From Hyphomicrobiales bacterium (GTDB lineage Bacteria > Pseudomonadota > Alphaproteobacteria > Rhizobiales > OSC116), in NCBI GenBank assembly GCA_013214705.1, contig JABSRZ010000006.1:130530-194529 (forward strand): DNA of 64,000 bases. Direction: 5' to 3'. Positions 45,173 through 57,083 of the stretch are shown piece after piece (the stretch's first letter is position 1; every line of letters starts with the position of its first letter). Made by a program: the position numbers and the translations under genes. The notes under the pieces are model-generated. The model made no database searches, had not been told where the DNA came from, and saw only the letters and a program-made list of their open reading frames with translations.

Positions 45173-45821
45173 TAATTTTTTGGCCGGTGGCTGCCCAATC
45201 GCGTTCAAAGCCAGCAAGGCCTTGGTCGGTCAGCACATGTTTAACCAAGCCTTTGGCTACGTTAGGCGGAATGGTCGAAACATCAGCGCCGGCCAATGCA
45301 CATTGTTTCACATGGTTAGCCGAGCGGATAGACGCGGCCAGAATTTCAGTTTTAAACGCATAATTGTCAAATATGGTTCTAATGTCTTCAATCAATTCCA
45401 TGCCATCAATGTTTATGTCATCTAAACGGCCAATAAATGGCGATACAAATGTCGCGCCGGCTTTGGCAGCTAGCAGCGCTTGGTTGGCGCTAAAACACAA
45501 AGTTACATTGGTTTGCGTGCCATCGTTAGTTAGCGCCCGGCAAGCCCGTAACCCATCAAATGTTAGTGGCAATTTAACACATACATTGTCAGCCAGTTTG
45601 CGCAAAACTTCGGCTTCTTTCATCATTTGCTCATATTCCATAGATGCCACTTCGGCGCTCACGGGGCCATCTATAAAACCACAAATTTCTTTGACAACTT
45701 CTTTAAAGTCGCGGCCAGATTTAAAAATAAGCGATGGGTTGGTGGTCACACCGTCTACAAGGCCGGTTTCGTCCAGTTCTTTAATGGCGGCCACATCGGC
45801 TGTATCGATAAAAAATTTCAT
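45168..45821 (-). CDS. fsa: fructose-6-phosphate aldolase/transaldolase (TalC type)
   Basis: 217 residues, the short transaldolase form. [53 protein letters not shown] with the Schiff-base Lys, and [20 protein letters not shown]. Whether it works as aldolase or transaldolase cannot be told from sequence alone. In Rhizobiales the gene often sits by priA and xerC. Divergent from priA. Confidence 0.92.
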   Translation of the reverse strand: MKFFIDTADVAAIKELDETGLVDGVTTNPSLIFKSGRDFKEVVKEICGFIDGPVSAEVASMEYEQMMKEAEVLRKLADNVCVKLPLTFDGLRACRALTNDGTQTNVTLCFSANQALLAAKAGATFVSPFIGRLDDINIDGMELIEDIRTIFDNYAFKTEILAASIRSANHVKQCALAGADVSTIPPNVAKGLVKHVLTDQGLAGFERDWAATGQKII

Positions 45822-45952
45822 GGTTTTTTCCTTAAATTAGTTACGAGTGCTGTTTTATGCCAATTTTTAGTTTTTGCATAGATAAATATCGACTATAAAC
45901 TATATATTCTATGTGAAACGGCCGATTCTAACCCAGCGAAAGGCGCAGATAA

Positions 45953-48130
45953 ATGACCATCGTAAAAGTATTGTTGCCGCTTGCGGTTGCCGACGCTTAT
46001 TCTTATCTGTTGCCCGATGATGTCTATGCAGATGTCGGCGATTTTGTGCAAGTGCCGTTGGGTAGCCGTAAAATAACCGGTGTGGTGTGGATAAATGATG
46101 GTTCTGATGATGGGTTTTTAAAAAACACCTCAAAATCTAAGCTAAAGTCGATAATCTCGCGCGTGGATATGAAACCCTTACCACTAGATTTAATGAAATT
46201 CATCAACTGGGTTTGCGATTATTACATAAGCCCTAAAGGCATGGGCTTGCGTTTGGTGATGAATGTACCAGAGGCCATCGGCCCCGTGCAACATATCGAT
46301 GCGGTTAAACTCGGCAGCGGCATAGTTGAACGCGCCACCAAAGCCCGCACAAAAGTGTTAGACATCGCGGAGGTCGGCGAGACAATGCGCAAAACCGAGC
46401 TGGCAAAACTGGCCGATGTAAGTGTTGGTGTGGTCGATGGTCTGGTTAAAATGGGTGCGTTATCTACAGCCCAAATGCCAAAATTTGCCAAGTTTAAAAC
46501 CCCTAAGACCGATCATAACCTAGCTTCGTTGGCCGATGACCAAAATAGCGCCGCTAGCCAAATATGCGAGGCCATTGCGGCCAAAAAATTCGAATGTTTT
46601 TTGCTAGATGGCGTAACCGGCAGTGGCAAAACCGAGGTATATTTTGCCGCCATTGCCAAAGTGATGGAGCAAGGCAAACAGGCCTTGGTATTGCTGCCCG
46701 AAATCGCGCTTACGGTGGATTTTTTACAAAGGTTCGAAAACCGCTTTGGGGTCGAACCAGCTCCGTGGCATAGCGGCCTGGCCAAAGGCGCGCGTGAGCG
46801 GGTGTGGCGGGCGGTGGCATCGGGGCAAGCCAAAATTGTTATCGGCGCGCGGTCGGCGTTGTTTTTGCCGTTCGATAATCTTGGTCTGGTGGTGGTCGAT
46901 GAAGAGCATGACGGCGCTTATAAGCAAGATAGCGGGGTGATGTATCACGCGCGCGATATGGCGGTGGTCAAGGCCAATATGTGCGGTTTTCCTTTGGTTT
47001 TGGCATCAGCCACACCGTCGTTAGAAAGTTTTTTAAACGCCAAAAATGGCCGTTATACCCATTTAACGCTGGATAAACGCCATGGCGGGGCAACCATGCC
47101 GCAGGTGCATGCCGTGGATTTGCGCGACCACGCGCTAGAGAGCCAAAAATTCTTATCCGAGCCACTAATTAAAGCCATGCAAGCCAAGCTGGCGTTGGGT
47201 GAGCAAAGCTTGTTATTCTTAAATCGCCGTGGCTACGCGCCGCTAACATTATGCCGCGCTTGTGGCCACCGTTTCGCCTGCCCGCAATGCGATGCTTGGC
47301 TGGTCGAACACCGTTATAATAACCGCCTTATGTGCCATCATTGCGGCATATCTGTTCAAAAACCGCACAATTGCCCACAATGCAAAGCCGAGGATAAATT
47401 GGTCGCTTGCGGCCCCGGTGTTGAGCGGATATTTGAGGAAGCCGAAGCGCAATTTCCCGAGGCAAAAATCGAATTACTATCATCCGACATTCAAATGAAT
47501 GTAGCCGCATTGCAAAAACGCCTCAACAGCATTGCCAATGGCGATTGCGACATCATCATCGGCACGCAGATGATTGCCAAGGGTCATCATTTTCCGCATT
47601 TAACTTTGGTCGGCGTGGTCGATGCCGATTTGGGCTTAGAGAATGGCGACCCACGCGCCGGCGAACGCACTTATCAGTTGCTTAATCAAGTGGCAGGCCG
47701 GGCAGGGCGAGAGCAAAAACAAGGCAGTGTATTGCTGCAAACTTATGCGCCGCAAAGCCCGGTTATGCGGGCGATGATCGCGCAAGATAGAGACGCGTTT
47801 TACAAAGCCGAAGCCCATGGCCGAGAGCTGGCTGGCCTGCCGCCATTTGGGCGTTTGGCGGCGCTTATAGTGTCATCCAAACAGCAAAAAAAGGCGTTCG
47901 ATTTTGCCCGCGCGATGATAAGTGAAGCGCCAAAAATAACCGGTGTGGTGATTTTAGGCCCCGCCCCAGCGCCAATGGGTTTTATACGCGGCCGCCACAG
48001 AGTGCGCATCCTAGCCCGCGCCCCCAAAGGCTTCAAAATGCAGGATTGGCTTAAAAGCGGCATGCTGACGTTGAAGCCAACGGGTGATTTAAAGGTTCAG
48101 GTCGATACTGATCCGTATAGTTTCTTCTGA
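45953..48130 (+). CDS. priA: primosomal protein N' (PriA helicase)
   Basis: 725 residues. Restarts stalled replication forks. 3' DNA-binding domain at the N-terminus (VLLPLAVADAYSYLLPDDVY), Walker A in LLDGVTGSGKTEVYFAAIAK, Walker B DEEHD in VVVDEEHDGAYKQDSGVMYH, zinc-binding cysteines (LCRACGHRFACPQCDAWLVE, MCHHCGISVQKPHNCPQCKA) and helicase motifs in GTQMIAKGHHFPHLTLVGVV and QVAGRAGREQKQGSVLLQ. Complete length. The stop is TGA within CTGAG. Confidence 0.97.
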   Translation: MTIVKVLLPLAVADAYSYLLPDDVYADVGDFVQVPLGSRKITGVVWINDGSDDGFLKNTSKSKLKSIISRVDMKPLPLDLMKFINWVCDYYISPKGMGLRLVMNVPEAIGPVQHIDAVKLGSGIVERATKARTKVLDIAEVGETMRKTELAKLADVSVGVVDGLVKMGALSTAQMPKFAKFKTPKTDHNLASLADDQNSAASQICEAIAAKKFECFLLDGVTGSGKTEVYFAAIAKVMEQGKQALVLLPEIALTVDFLQRFENRFGVEPAPWHSGLAKGARERVWRAVASGQAKIVIGARSALFLPFDNLGLVVVDEEHDGAYKQDSGVMYHARDMAVVKANMCGFPLVLASATPSLESFLNAKNGRYTHLTLDKRHGGATMPQVHAVDLRDHALESQKFLSEPLIKAMQAKLALGEQSLLFLNRRGYAPLTLCRACGHRFACPQCDAWLVEHRYNNRLMCHHCGISVQKPHNCPQCKAEDKLVACGPGVERIFEEAEAQFPEAKIELLSSDIQMNVAALQKRLNSIANGDCDIIIGTQMIAKGHHFPHLTLVGVVDADLGLENGDPRAGERTYQLLNQVAGRAGREQKQGSVLLQTYAPQSPVMRAMIAQDRDAFYKAEAHGRELAGLPPFGRLAALIVSSKQQKKAFDFARAMISEAPKITGVVILGPAPAPMGFIRGRHRVRILARAPKGFKMQDWLKSGMLTLKPTGDLKVQVDTDPYSFF

Positions 48131-48173
48131 GCAAAAATAAAAACTCAAAATTTCCGGCTACCTCTACAGTATC

Positions 48174-48650
48174 CTCAGCATATCTATCTGCCCGCAAGAA
48201 TCCCTGCGATTCGGCGAGTGCGCCCAGAAGCATCAAGGCAAACTCTGTGGCCAACGCGCGGAGGCTAGCTGACACTTGCGGAGCAAGGGGCTGCGCACGC
48301 AAGTGCTAACAGAGAGGCTAAAGCCGAACGTATAAATGCAAACTTCCAGTGTGTTGGCAGGAGCGCTGCCCGGTGGTGGCTGAAAGATTGTGCTGTTGAA
48401 ATTTTGCGCAAGAGTTTCAGAGGCTGAGCTAGCGGTTGAGGCTGTAAAGACAAAAGACAGTTAGCGCTCCTGCATATACAGGGGTGCTTGCATTTATACG
48501 TTCGGCTTTAGCCTCTCTGTTAGCACTTGCGTGCGCTCGGCTTTGCCTCTCTAGCCTCCGCGCGTTAGTTGGCAGCGGCTTCGAACGGCTGCTGTCGCGC
48601 TCACTGGATGGCACGTTGTGTGGATGCGGGAGCTGGATGCAAATTCTGAG
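48174..48650 (+). repeat. family P element, complete copy with unlike arms
   Basis: Ends at CTCAG (48174-48178) and CTGAG (48646-48650). Left arm is variant I (CAAGAATCCCTGCGATTCGG, GCGCGGAGGCTAGC). Centre GTGGCTGAAAGATTGTGCTG to AGACAGTTAGCGCTCCTGC. Right arm begins like the others but ends as variant II (GTTGGCAGCGGCTTCGAACG, GGATGGCACGTTGTGTGGAT). So the outer parts of the arms do not pair, only the inner parts do. No gene lies in 48131-48743. Confidence 0.9.
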
Positions 48651-48743
48651 CCTGTTTCTTGGGATAACTCAGCATACTGACAAATAGTGTCAGCATGCTT
48701 CTGCTATTCATATGTCATCATACTTAATTAGAGGGTTATATAT

Positions 48744-49154
48744 ATGTCAAAAATTCATAAGGCCAGTTGCGATTGTGGGGCGGTTAGTTTTGAGGTTGAG
48801 CTTAAAGATACGGCGGTGACAGCATGCCATTGTGCGTCTTGTCAAAAAATATCGTCATCGTTTTTCACCTGCGTGCATTATAATGGTGAGATAGATTTCA
48901 AAGGTGCGGATAATATAAAAATTTACGATAGTTCTGCTTGGGCGCAACGTGGTTTTTGCAACCAATGTGGCAGCAATATTTATTATAAAACAAAATCAGC
49001 GCCGCAATATTCATTGGCGGCAGGCCTGTTTGATGACAAAGCCAGTTTTGACCTCAAAACTCAATATTTTATTGACATTAAACCCAACTATATTGAACTC
49101 ACTGCCAAAACCGATAACATGACCCGCAAAGAATGTTTTGATAAATGGGGGTAA
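48744..49154 (+). CDS. GFA (CENP-V/glutathione-dependent formaldehyde-activating) family protein
   Basis: 136 residues. Zinc cysteines: ASCDCGAVSFEVEL, TACHCASCQKISSSFF and GFCNQCGSNIYYKT, the GFA fold. Most bacterial members have no proven formaldehyde activity. The next gene starts 35 bp later. Confidence 0.85.
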   Translation: MSKIHKASCDCGAVSFEVELKDTAVTACHCASCQKISSSFFTCVHYNGEIDFKGADNIKIYDSSAWAQRGFCNQCGSNIYYKTKSAPQYSLAAGLFDDKASFDLKTQYFIDIKPNYIELTAKTDNMTRKECFDKWG

Positions 49155-49189
49155 TAAAGCTATATCTCAGCTAATTTACTGAGGTATAT

Positions 49190-49963
49190 ATGTTATCAGA
49201 ACTTATCGGCATGGGCTTTTGGCCCGAAATTCTTTCTAGCACTGCCGCCATCACGCTCATCATTTCATCTATGTTCACATCTGCCATCACGGCGGCATTT
49301 GGTTTGGGTGGCGGGGTTATCATGCTGGCGCTTTTGGTCAATTTTTTGCCAGTTGCGGTGGTCATTCCGGTGCATGCGGTCGTTCAATTGGGCAGCAATA
49401 CTGGCCGTACGCTGTTAATGCGCCAGCATATTATTTGGCATATATGCGGTTATTTTTGCATCGGCGCGGTTATCGGCGCGGTTATCGGTGGGCAATTTGT
49501 GGTGGCGTTGCCAGAAGGGGTGTTGTTGGGCATTTTAGGCCTGTTTATTTTATACATCACTTGGGGGCCTAAACCCAAAAACCTAAAACTCGGCAAGTTT
49601 GGCTATGTGTTGGGCGGGGTTATCACAACTTTTGCCACCATGTTTATTGGCGCCACTGGGCCGTTGGCAATGGCGTTATTGCCGCGCAAAACCATGGAAA
49701 AACAACAAATATCTGGCACTCATGGTTCGCTATTAGTGGTGCAGCATGGGCTGAAAATTGTTATTTTTGGGTTTTTGGGGTTTCAGTTTGGCGCGTGGGT
49801 GGTTTTTTTGGCGCTCATGGTGGGCGCGGGGTTTGTCGGCACTATGTTTGGCCGCAGAATTTTACAAAGCTTACCGCAAAAATATTTCCAAACTGGCATC
49901 ACGCTGATTCTCAGCCTGATGGCGCTGCGAATGCTCTATAGCGCGGTCATTTCATTTATATAG
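49190..49963 (+). CDS. TauE/SafE-family sulfite exporter-like transporter
   Basis: 257 residues with about eight transmembrane helices in two halves. FTSAITAAFGLGGGVIMLAL and VIPVHAVVQLGSNTGRTLLM are first-half motifs; GATGPLAMALLPRKTMEKQQ and GTHGSLLVVQHGLKIVIF are second-half motifs. Family members carry sulfite, sulfoacetate or other organic anions; the substrate here is unknown. Confidence 0.85.
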   Translation: MLSELIGMGFWPEILSSTAAITLIISSMFTSAITAAFGLGGGVIMLALLVNFLPVAVVIPVHAVVQLGSNTGRTLLMRQHIIWHICGYFCIGAVIGAVIGGQFVVALPEGVLLGILGLFILYITWGPKPKNLKLGKFGYVLGGVITTFATMFIGATGPLAMALLPRKTMEKQQISGTHGSLLVVQHGLKIVIFGFLGFQFGAWVVFLALMVGAGFVGTMFGRRILQSLPQKYFQTGITLILSLMALRMLYSAVISFI

Positions 49964-50155
49964 TGTAAAACCCTAAAAATTGTTGATTTTTTGTCAAATC
50001 TTGGCTTCACTATATTGCGCCGCGCATCTATGTATGTTAGATGAAGCCCAACTTAAGCGGATTAATTATAATGTCATACCAATGGCTGACTTTAATTTAA
50101 CTGCAATAAATAATAAAACATGTGGTAAACCACTAACACAATAAAAGGCTGGTAC

Positions 50156-50716
50156 GTGTCAAATACTCAATCGATTATTTCTGGTATGCCAGGTCGCTAT
50201 GCGACCGCCCTTTTTGATTTGGCAAAACAAGCTAAACAATTGGATAAAATTGGCGATGAGCTCTATAGCTTTGGTCAATTAATTGTCGAAAATGCAGAGC
50301 TTACACGTTTGGTAAAGTCGCCTGTGTTCACGGCAGAACAACAAAGCGCAGCCATTGCTGCCATTGTTGCAAAAGTAGGCCTTAAGGGTTTAACTGCAAA
50401 TTTCATTAATTTAATTGCTCAAAATCGTCGTCTATTTGCGATAGATGCAATTATCAAAGCATATCGCGGCTTAGTTTCCCTTGAAAAAGGCGAAGTGACG
50501 GCCGAGGTTTTAAGTGCGGTAAAGCTTACTAAAGGCCAAACCGATGCACTCAAGATAGCGTTGAAAGACGCTGTAGGAAAAGAAGTTCAATTAGAATTGT
50601 CGGTTGATCCGGCAATTTTGGGCGGGCTTCGCGTAAAGGTGGGTAGTAAATTGGTCGACAATTCATTACGCACTAAACTCAATAATCTTAAACTTGCGAT
50701 GAAAGAGGTTGGCTAA
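50156..50716 (+). CDS. atpH: ATP synthase F1 delta subunit
   Basis: 186 residues. Peripheral-stalk subunit. [20 protein letters not shown] at the N-terminus, [20 protein letters not shown] in the middle and [24 protein letters not shown] C-terminal signature. GTG start at 50156 with AAGG upstream; no ATG fits the family start. F1 genes alone (HAGDC) form the operon, with F0 genes elsewhere, as in alphaproteobacteria. A small palindrome (GTGGTAAACCAC, 50121-50132) lies in the leader. Confidence 0.95.
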   Translation: MSNTQSIISGMPGRYATALFDLAKQAKQLDKIGDELYSFGQLIVENAELTRLVKSPVFTAEQQSAAIAAIVAKVGLKGLTANFINLIAQNRRLFAIDAIIKAYRGLVSLEKGEVTAEVLSAVKLTKGQTDALKIALKDAVGKEVQLELSVDPAILGGLRVKVGSKLVDNSLRTKLNNLKLAMKEVG

Positions 50717-52245
50717 TGGAAATCAAAGCCGCGGAAATCTCCGCAATCCTCAAAGAACAGATTCAAAATTTTGGCGCAGAAGCCGAAGTTTCTGAGGTTG
50801 GACAAGTCTTAAGCGTTGGTGATGGTATCGCCCGTGTTTATGGCCTAGATAACGTTCAGGCTGGCGAAATGGTCGAATTCCCTGGTGGTGTTCGCGGCAT
50901 GGCGCTTAACCTAGAATCTGATAATGTTGGTGTTGTTATCTTTGGTAGTGACCGTGACATTAAAGAGGGTGACACAGTAAAACGTACTGGTGCGATTGTG
51001 GAAGTACCAACAGGCAAAGGTCTTCTTGGCCGTGTTGTTGATGCTCTAGGTAACCCAATTGATGGCAAAGGCCCAATTGAAAACGTAACAATGAGCCGTG
51101 TGGATGTTAAAGCCCCGGGCATTTTGCCACGTAAATCAGTGCATGAACCAATGCAAACTGGCCTTAAAGCCATTGATGCACTTATCCCGATTGGCCGTGG
51201 CCAACGTGAGCTTATCATTGGTGACCGTCAAACCGGTAAAACAGCCATTGCGCTGGATGCCATTTTGAACCAAAAAGCTGATCACGAAGGTGATGATGAA
51301 TATAAGAAATTATATTGCATCTATGTGGTTATTGGTCAAAAACGCTCAACCGTAGCACAATTCGTTAAAGTTCTTGAAGAACATGGCGCGATGGAATATT
51401 CAATCGTTGTTGCTGCAACCGCGTCTGACTCTGCACCATTGCAATATCTAGCGCCATATACCGGCTCTACAATGGGCGAATATTTCCGCGATAATGGCAT
51501 GCATGCTTTGATCACATTTGATGATCTGTCTAAACATGCTGTGGCTTATCGCCAAATGTCATTATTGCTACGCCGTCCACCTGGACGTGAAGCTTATCCT
51601 GGTGACGTGTTCTACCTTCATTCCCGTTTGCTCGAACGTTCAGCTAAGTTGAACGAAGATCACGGCCTAGGCTCAATGACGGCGTTGCCGATCATTGAAA
51701 CCCAAGCCAATGACGTGGCGGCTTATATTCCGACTAACGTGATTTCAATTACCGATGGTCAGATTTTCTTGGAAACAGATTTATTCTTCCAAGGCATTCG
51801 CCCGGCGCTAAACGTTGGTTTGTCAGTGTCTCGTGTGGGTAGTGCCGCACAAGTTAAAGCTATGAAGCAAGTGGCTGGCCCTATTAAGGGTGAGTTGGCT
51901 CAATATCGTGACATGGCTGCGTTTGCGCAGTTTGGATCAGATCTTGATGCCTCTACACAACAACTACTTCGCCGTGGTGAACGCTTAACTGAATTGTTGA
52001 AACAACCTCAATTCTCGCCTTTGTCGGTGCCAGAACAAGTTGTGTCTATCTTTTCGGGCGTGAACGGTTATTTAGATAAAATAAACACCAAAGATGTTGG
52101 ACGTTTTGAAGAAGGCCTATTGCGTTTCTTCCACGACAAACATCAAGGTATTTTAGATGCGATTGCCAAAGAGCAAGCACTGTCTAAAGAGCTAACTGCT
52201 GACATTAAATCTGCTGTTGAGGCCTTTTCGGCTTCATTCGCGTAA
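50716..52245 (+). CDS. atpA: ATP synthase F1 alpha subunit
   Basis: 509 residues. N-terminal barrel ([20 protein letters not shown]), P-loop in [40 protein letters not shown] and the arginine finger in [29 protein letters not shown] region. The ATG shares one base with the atpH stop (TAATG). Confidence 0.98.
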   Translation: MEIKAAEISAILKEQIQNFGAEAEVSEVGQVLSVGDGIARVYGLDNVQAGEMVEFPGGVRGMALNLESDNVGVVIFGSDRDIKEGDTVKRTGAIVEVPTGKGLLGRVVDALGNPIDGKGPIENVTMSRVDVKAPGILPRKSVHEPMQTGLKAIDALIPIGRGQRELIIGDRQTGKTAIALDAILNQKADHEGDDEYKKLYCIYVVIGQKRSTVAQFVKVLEEHGAMEYSIVVAATASDSAPLQYLAPYTGSTMGEYFRDNGMHALITFDDLSKHAVAYRQMSLLLRRPPGREAYPGDVFYLHSRLLERSAKLNEDHGLGSMTALPIIETQANDVAAYIPTNVISITDGQIFLETDLFFQGIRPALNVGLSVSRVGSAAQVKAMKQVAGPIKGELAQYRDMAAFAQFGSDLDASTQQLLRRGERLTELLKQPQFSPLSVPEQVVSIFSGVNGYLDKINTKDVGRFEEGLLRFFHDKHQGILDAIAKEQALSKELTADIKSAVEAFSASFA

Positions 52246-52265
52246 CTTAAATTGAAAGGGCGGGC

Positions 52266-54589
<2,324 letters not shown>

Positions 54590-54642
54590 TTTGATATTTA
54601 GCGGGGGTAAATGCCCGCTATATAATCTTTAAGGAGGCCAAT

Positions 54643-55038
54643 ATGGCTGAAAAACTAAATTTTGAACTTGTTTCACCTGCTAAATTGCTAATCTCCGAGT
54701 CTGTTGACTCGGTGGTTGTGCCCGGCACAGAAGGCGATTTTGGTGTGTTCATTAATCACGCACCAATGATGTCCACTTTGCGGGTTGGCTTTTTAGAAGT
54801 GGTAAATGGCTCAAACACCGAGCGCTTTTTTGTCAAAGGCGGCTTTGCCGAAGTTGGCGATAAAGGCCTGTCAGTGCTTGCCGAACAATCGGTTAAAGTG
54901 GAAGATTTGACCAAAGACCTGCTCGATGCCGAGATTAAAAATGTCGAAGCTGCGCTTGAAAATGCGGCCGAAGATACGGCGAAAGCCGCGTTGGCTTATT
55001 CGCTCAATCAGTTGAATGAAATATTAGAAACACTCTAA
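54643..55038 (+). CDS. atpC: ATP synthase F1 epsilon subunit
   Basis: 131 residues. Beta-sandwich LNFELVSPAKLLISESVDSV, PGTEGDFGVFINHAPMMSTL and the C-terminal helix pair (DAEIKNVEAALENAAEDTAK). AAGGAGG lies 10 bp before the ATG. Last gene of the operon, followed by a terminator. Confidence 0.96.
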   Translation: MAEKLNFELVSPAKLLISESVDSVVVPGTEGDFGVFINHAPMMSTLRVGFLEVVNGSNTERFFVKGGFAEVGDKGLSVLAEQSVKVEDLTKDLLDAEIKNVEAALENAAEDTAKAALAYSLNQLNEILETL

Positions 55039-55059
55039 AAATTTGTTACACAAATTTAC

Positions 55060-55088
55060 AAGCCCACATAATTTATGTGGGCTTTTTT
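55060..55088 (+). terminator. Rho-independent terminator of the atp operon
   Basis: AGCCCACATAA and TTATGTGGGCT form an 11-bp stem with a very short loop and a TTTTTT tail. A smaller perfect hairpin (AAATTTGT/ACAAATTT) precedes it at 55040-55058. Confidence 0.92.
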
Positions 55089-55100
55089 CGCTGTTTGCTT

Positions 55101-55222
55101 AGCACTGCGTGCAATTTTTTGCCTAACACTGCGTGCATTCGCTCCGCTCTCTTGCTACGCCCTAACGGGCGGGCCTCAGTGGCCAAGTTCGCCAATAAAT
55201 TGGCTCGCCCTTTTTACCATGA
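55101..55222 (-). repeat. family B repeat, copy 4 (reverse)
   Basis: Contains ACTGCGTGC twice (55103 and 55128), CTCCGCTCTCTTGCTACGCC, CCCTAACGGGCGGGCCTCAG and CCAATAAATTGGCTCGCCC. It lies between the atp terminator and the HAD gene, with no family-P partner here. Confidence 0.8.
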
Positions 55223-55234
55223 GGAAGGTGCTGG

Positions 55235-55897
55235 TTAGAGATTGTTTATAATTTTGGGCAATTCACGCATATCGCTGAATACTTGTAGCGCGCCTGCATC
55301 CAATAATCGCTGTGCGTGGCCATCATTGCAGTGGGAGCCGCCTACAAAGCCGATAGACTTCATCCCCGCGGTGCTGGCAGCCTTTATGCCGTGGGCGCCA
55401 TCTTCTATTACCACACAGTTTTTGGCACTTACGGCCATTTTTTCGGCGGCGTATAGAAACAAGTCTGGGGCTGGTTTTGGGTTTGCCACCATGTCGGCGC
55501 TGAAGGTTTTGTTGGCAAAAATAGCGTCGATATTGGTGGCTTGTTGGTTGGTCTTTAAGCGCTGCATTTTGCTGTTGGAGCCAATGCAAAATTTCAGCTT
55601 GGTGGTCTGCAGAAAGCTGAATATATGCGGCATTAATTGCAATTCATTGCGCATTATTTGGGCGTAATTGGCTTCGATGGTGGCGGCGAAGGCGGCGGCT
55701 TTGACATCGCCATGTTCAGCCGATATTTTCTGCATCATGCTGGCAAAGTCCAAGCCGGTATAATGTTTGTCGATATCCGCATGGGTTAGCGGCACGCCAA
55801 TTTGCTGTAATGTTTGGGCATGCACGGCAGATGATAAAGCCTCGCTATCGACAATAACCCCATCAAAATCGAATATTATCAGTTCTATTTTGGGCAT
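55235..55897 (-). CDS. HAD-superfamily phosphatase (subfamily IA), copy 1
   Basis: 220 residues. Nucleophile motif IIFDFDGVIVDSEALSSAVH, motif II Ser in KFCIGSNSKMQRL, and motif III/IV NPKPAPDLFLYAAEKM with CVVIEDGAHGIKAASTAGM. Cap inserted after motif I. Resembles beta-phosphoglucomutase/phosphoglycolate-phosphatase-like enzymes. It abuts the second HAD gene, which has the same length, and both start and end alike (LPKIINNL, LPNIIAGL), suggesting an old tandem duplication. Confidence 0.87.
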   Translation of the reverse strand: MPKIELIIFDFDGVIVDSEALSSAVHAQTLQQIGVPLTHADIDKHYTGLDFASMMQKISAEHGDVKAAAFAATIEANYAQIMRNELQLMPHIFSFLQTTKLKFCIGSNSKMQRLKTNQQATNIDAIFANKTFSADMVANPKPAPDLFLYAAEKMAVSAKNCVVIEDGAHGIKAASTAGMKSIGFVGGSHCNDGHAQRLLDAGALQVFSDMRELPKIINNL

Positions 55898-56560
55898 TTA
55901 TAGCCCGGCAATGATGTTGGGCAATTTGCGCATGTCGTCAAAGGTCAAAATAGCCCCGGCTTGGGTCAGGGTTTCGTGGTGGTTTGGCAATTTAAATATT
56001 TGGCCGGTAAAGCCAAGTGGTGCCATGCCCAAATGTTTGGCGGCTTGGATGCCATATATGCCGTCTTCAATCACCACGCATTTGTCATAGGCAATTCCGG
56101 CTTTGTCGGCGGCCAATTTGAACATATCGGGCGCGGGTTTTGGCTTGGGTACACTGTTGGTGCCAACCAATATATCGCCAAATAAATGCCCAATGTCCAA
56201 GAGTTGTATTTTATGCTCGGTCCATTCTGTATGGGCGTTAGAGGCAATATAATATGGCAAATGGGTGGTTTCTAAAAATTCGATGATGTGCGGTATCGCT
56301 GCCAATTCTTGGTCTATTAATCGTCTGGATTCCACATCTACATGGTTTTTGTAAAGTAGAGTACGTTCAGCGCCATAATCATTGGTGAACATGTCTAACA
56401 TACTGCCAAAGTCCATGCCGATAAACCGGGTGTTCACCTCATGGTCTGACATGACTATGCCCGCATGGATGAAGGCGGCTTTGTTGGCTTTATTGTAGAT
56501 ATGTTCGCTATCGACAATAACCCCATCAAAATCAAAAATAATCAGTTCGATATTAGACAT
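55898..56560 (-). CDS. HAD-superfamily phosphatase (subfamily IA), copy 2
   Basis: 220 residues from ATG at 56560; an ATG at 56584 would add eight residues with no better ribosome site. Motif I IELIIFDFDGVIVDSEHIYN, YYIASNAHTEWTEHKI (motif II), PKPKPAPDMFKLAADKAG and CVVIEDGIYGIQAAKHLGM. Its stop directly adjoins the ATG of copy 1. Substrates are probably sugar phosphates or phosphoglycolate, and may differ between the copies. Confidence 0.87.
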   Translation of the reverse strand: MSNIELIIFDFDGVIVDSEHIYNKANKAAFIHAGIVMSDHEVNTRFIGMDFGSMLDMFTNDYGAERTLLYKNHVDVESRRLIDQELAAIPHIIEFLETTHLPYYIASNAHTEWTEHKIQLLDIGHLFGDILVGTNSVPKPKPAPDMFKLAADKAGIAYDKCVVIEDGIYGIQAAKHLGMAPLGFTGQIFKLPNHHETLTQAGAILTFDDMRKLPNIIAGL

Positions 56561-56588
56561 GGATGACGACCTAACTGCTGTCAAAAGC

Positions 56589-57077
56589 TCAAAGAGTGTA
56601 TTGTTTAAATTGCTTGGTCACATTTATATAAACCTCGCGTTTAAATTCGACAATCAAATCGACCAGTTTATCAACATCTTCCCATCTCCAGGCTTCAAAT
56701 TCCGCAGGCTCTTCGGTTGGTTGTAAGTTAATTTCACTGTCATCGCCATCAAACCGGTAGCAATACCACATTTGTTTTTGGCCTTTAAACTTGCCACTTA
56801 ACACTTGGCCAACCAATTCCTTGGGGATGTCATATTTAATCCAACCATCACTTTGGCCGAGTAATGTGACCGATTTTATGCCGGTTTCTTCATATAGCTC
56901 ACGCAATGCCGCCGCCTGCAAATTTTCGCCCTCATCCACACCGCCCTGCGGCATTTGCCACGCCCGCTTTATCAAATCATGATGTTTAGCCTTAGGTATG
57001 CGCTTGCCGAGCCATACCTTGCCGTGTTTGTTAACCACCATCACACCAACATTAGGCCTATATTCCAAATTATCCAT
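56589..57077 (-). CDS. rppH: RNA pyrophosphohydrolase RppH
   Basis: 162 residues. Removes pyrophosphate from mRNA 5' ends to start decay; known as IalA in Bartonella. YRPNVGVMVVNKHGKVWLGK, AWQMPQGGVDEGENLQAAAL and RELYEETGIKSV form the Nudix fold and box (45-67). ATG at 57077 gives the family-like start MDNLEYRPNVG; further upstream Met codons fall in the tandem repeat. Confidence 0.93.
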   Translation of the reverse strand: MDNLEYRPNVGVMVVNKHGKVWLGKRIPKAKHHDLIKRAWQMPQGGVDEGENLQAAALRELYEETGIKSVTLLGQSDGWIKYDIPKELVGQVLSGKFKGQKQMWYCYRFDGDDSEINLQPTEEPAEFEAWRWEDVDKLVDLIVEFKREVYINVTKQFKQYTL

Positions 57078-57083
57078 GTGGGG

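Noticed and set aside
49980..50020. Promoter for the atp operon (TTGTCA and TATATT)
   Set aside because: The spacing is only 14 bp, so I could not support it.
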